Assembly: GCA_916610825.1 (NCBI GenBank)
Contig: OU744447.1
Location: 22,698,962 to 22,762,961, forward strand
Source of the DNA: Haliclystus octoradiatus
Lineage: Eukaryota > Cnidaria > Staurozoa > Stauromedusae > Haliclystidae
Reading direction: 5' to 3'
DNA: 64,000 bases
The notes under the pieces are model-generated. The model did no database searches and was not told where the DNA came from. It saw only the letters and a list, made by a program, of their open reading frames with translations. Shown here piece by piece: positions 61,170 through 64,000 of this stretch (its first letter is position 1; every line of letters starts with the position of its first letter). Position numbers and translations under genes: made by a program.

Positions 61170-63305
61170 ATGAAGTGTTTAAATTGCAATTCAGATTTAA
61201 GAGTAGATGGATGTAAATTCTGTCATAATTGTGGCAGTTCAGTTCGGAGAGAAACTGAGAGAGCTACTGAGAGTAATATAAATGTTTTGCCTTCGTCATT
61301 AAAGTTGCCGAGTTTTGAGGATTACAGGAGAAGCGTATCTTTGGATAGACAATCCACTATTACAACAGCTTCAAAAAAAAAGAAAATTATAACAAATGAG
61401 GTGGTCATAAATATTGGACGGATGAAAATTAGTGGAAATGATTTAAAATCAATAAAAGGCAAAACTATGGTCGTGCGTGTCCCGCCGACAGCCAAAAAGA
61501 TTGAAATTTTGACTATGGGGATCAAGAAGCATGTTGCTCATGACCAGTTATTTTTGCCTAATGTGCCATATACCCTTCTCTATCCTGATGGCTCGGAGAT
61601 ATTAACTTTGCCCGGACAACCAACGAAGATATTTCAGTTAAACATTTATAAAGATGACGTCGGGAAAAATTATAACAGAATAACATTTTTTCTGATAGAA
61701 AGAGCGGTCCTGAAGCAGTATAAGGAGATGCTTGCTGATTTCGAAATGTTTGCATCTACTTCAAATGCAAGTCCAATTGTTACTACGGACAGCTCTCCTC
61801 AACAAACGCTAGTACGACCAGACTGTTATGATCAACGGAGTCCTATTGCTAGTACTAGCACCAACAGTGATGTCTTTGCCGCAACTGAGCCACTCCCATT
61901 ACCACTTACAACTTGCACCACTCCCATTACCAGTGAAAATTCAGTCAAACTTCTTACTGAAATATTTCCAAATAGTAGTGAGCAGGAGATATTGGATGCT
62001 GTTACTTGTACTGGAACACTAGAAGAGGCAAGCAACATTCTCATTAATGCCGACAACCATTCTAACCAGAATGTATACGCCGCTCTACTGAGTGATAATA
62101 TTGATGACCATATACAATTTGACAGTGACCATGATTTTCAACCTGAGGATGACGATCAATCAACATTTTCTTCGGATAGTGTCTTACAAGAAAAGTTATT
62201 GTATTTGAGGGGCAAACAATTGAACACTAATGAAGGATTTCAGCGTTTCAAGGTAAGATGAAACGCTGTCTGGGAAGACTCCCTCTTGAAATTAAGTCGT
62301 CTTGATGAAATGAACCATCCAATTAAGGTCCAGTTTGTTGGCGAGCCTGCTGTAGACCAGGGGGGACCTTCAAGGGAGTTTTTTTGCCTTGTTCAAGCTG
62401 ATGCTAGAAGAAACCTCTTGTCAGAAAATGGTGTCTTCAGACATAACATTTCTCACTTACAGAGTAAGCAATTCTTAGCATTTGGGCAATTGACAGCTAT
62501 GGGTATTTTACAAGGATCTCCTGGTCCGAAATGCTTTTCGGATTCTATTGTAGAGTATCTTCTGTACGGAGAAATAGAAACGATCGAACCCTGCATAAGT
62601 GAAATCCCAAATAGAGAGGTCAGAGAGTTTCTAGAAGGCCTGGACATCATTACAAATGAAAAAGAATTAAAAAAAATAGCCTCTTTCGAGTGTGATTTTA
62701 GACTTGAAGCAGGATATTCGAAACCAATTGTGACGTTGACTGACAAAGATGAATTCTTCCGATGCATGTGTCTACATTATATTCTCTTGTCATCCATTAC
62801 TGAAATTAATCAATTCGTTGAAGGACTGAAAACGTGCAATGTTCTAGACTTCATTCGTGAGAACCCTGAAATTTGCCGAAAACTATTCCAAATATCGGGA
62901 GATTTAACAGCTGAAAGTCTGGATGAACTATTTCAGCCCCAATATAACTTAAAAGGAAGCAACAGATATGCGCAGGAAGTAAAATTGATGTTTAATTTCA
63001 ATCAGTATCTCGAGGACGTCGAAAAAGGAAGAGTAAAGTCAAAGTTAAATGAAGAAGAGGTTATTATAACTTTGAAAGATGTGCTGCAGTTTGTCACTGG
63101 GGCGCAGGACATTCCTGCAATTGGATTTACTCCTCGACCCACAGTGCAATTTCAACATGGTTTGAGTGTGAAAAGAAAGATGAGCACCAACACCTGCGCA
63201 AATATCTTGAATATACCAGTGGATGACAATCTAATCAATTATATTACATTCGAGCGTGACTTTACCTTCTGCATGTTGAATTCACCAGGATTCGGGAAAA
63301 TCTAG
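61170..63305 (+). pseudogene. Zinc-ribbon/CUE/HECT ubiquitin ligase-like gene with one in-frame stop
   Basis: One frame runs 61170-63305 (712 codons), broken only by TGA at 62259-62261. The N-terminus is a zinc ribbon (C3-x2-C6 and C18-x2-C21). A middle beta-rich region (about 80-180) is unassigned. Residues about 256-293 (VKLLTEIFPNSSEQEIL...) look like a CUE ubiquitin-binding domain. After the TGA the frame continues as a HECT domain: VQFVGEPAVDQGGPSREFF, LAFGQLTAMGILQG, and the active-site segment STNTCANIL with its Cys at 63195-63197, ending FCMLNSPGFGKI. HECT enzymes pass ubiquitin through that Cys. The TGA lies in CpG-decay context (CGA to TGA) in the segment that joins the HECT domain. 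The exon is intronless. It could be a young pseudogene, a readthrough gene or an assembly error. Confidence 0.75.
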
Positions 63306-64000
63306 GATCGATCGACAAAATGTAATGCGAAATCATAAGTCATTTCTGTATTGCGTGCAAGTCGATAATCACATTTTATTGAAGCACTATCATTTTGAAT
63401 ATTCTGCTTATTGGGCTATAGAATAAATCGTTTAATTACTTACATCTCTATAGAACCTATTATTATTTTTTTTTTTTATTCACTTGTTATTTCAAGGCAT
63501 ACGAAAATTATGTGCTACATTCTTATAGTTCAAGTTAAATTTTAGAAACATGCTGTTTGTTATTTGTTCTGAGTCATTCTCTGAAATTCGAAACTATTAC
63601 TTTATAGTACAGTCATTTTAAGCCAATATAAGCCTTAACCTAACACAAATTGCAACAGAAGCATTTTTCAGGGTCAAATTTTATGCTCAACAACATATCC
63701 AAAATGTTCCGAAATCGGAGTAGGCAAAATGCCTTAATTTCGCAATTTGATTTATGGCAATTCCAGTAGAAACATGAAAGCGAGGCTGTCCAGTTTTTAG
63801 TGCAATCATGTGATTTAATTTGAAGGAATATCATTAGACATTATAGCCCTGCATCATTTAGCTCATAAAATGTGCTTAAAATTTCTTTACTGTCACTATG
63901 TATCAAATTATCAAAACGAGGCTATGTATGAAGATTAAACAAATCGACATAGGAAAACTAGAAAAAGATATATACAGTAAGTGAAAAATGTTATTCATTA
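63306..64000. other. 3' flank of the HECT gene
   Basis: AT-rich with a T-run near 63465-63478. AATAAA occurs at 63422-63427, about 117 bases after the stop, and may serve the upstream gene. I see no other gene up to the window end. Confidence 0.4.

Noticed and set aside
62253-62302. Small intron removing the TGA in the HECT gene
   Set aside because: A good donor exists (AAG/GTAAGA) but no pyrimidine-rich acceptor follows within range, and the sequence past the TGA reads on in the same frame.
1-64000. CRISPR arrays, operons or bacterial-type features
   Set aside because: Spliced genes, polyadenylation signals and animal transposons show this is animal nuclear DNA. The only regularly repeated blocks are the minisatellite and transposon repeats.

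Overview
The window is animal nuclear DNA, AT-rich, with spliced genes (GT-AG introns of about 0.3-2.6 kb), AATAAA signals and many small DNA transposons. I joined exons by hand from reading frame, intron phase and family conservation. The genes point to a marine invertebrate. One RASSF gene keeps a LIM-type N-terminus that vertebrate RASSF proteins lack, and a tunicate or other invertebrate deuterostome is plausible. The species cannot be fixed from the sequence alone.

Layout. 1-869 (+): last two coding exons of a class C GPCR, probably a metabotropic glutamate-like receptor. 2676-13506 (-): complete 12-coding-exon RASSF2/4/6-type gene (LIM-like, RA, SARAH). 16012-22971 (+): complete 7-exon CFAP96 (C4orf47) gene, head to head with RASSF across a short region holding a CRE and a CCAAT box. 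24780-26129 (-): single-exon gene with an NYN/PIN-like signature. 26.1-39.5 kb: a gene-poor mobile-element region with a 0.7-kb inverted repeat whose arms lie about 9 kb apart. Between the arms is a young LTR retrotransposon that lacks reverse transcriptase and is split by a hAT-type MITE. A Penelope-like remnant follows. 40999-45987 (+): a 1662-residue coiled-coil protein in one exon. 47224-59611 (-): complete 9-exon MRTO4, a ribosome-assembly factor. 61170-63305 (+): a zinc-ribbon/CUE/HECT ligase reading frame broken by one in-frame TGA.

The most striking observation is in MRTO4. Four of its eight introns each hold one copy of a 130-142-nt sequence, on the same strand as the gene. Each copy can fold as hairpin, H box, hairpin, ACA. 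I interpret them as four paralogous H/ACA snoRNAs carried by a ribosome-biogenesis host gene. Differences between copies include U-A/U-G exchanges that keep the stems.

Mobile elements identified by terminal inverted repeats and target-site duplications include three hAT-type MITEs with exact 8-bp duplications, TA-duplicating MITEs, several foldback elements, a tRNA-derived SINE and the LTR element (205-bp LTRs with one mismatch, 5-bp duplication, primer-binding site, polypurine tract).
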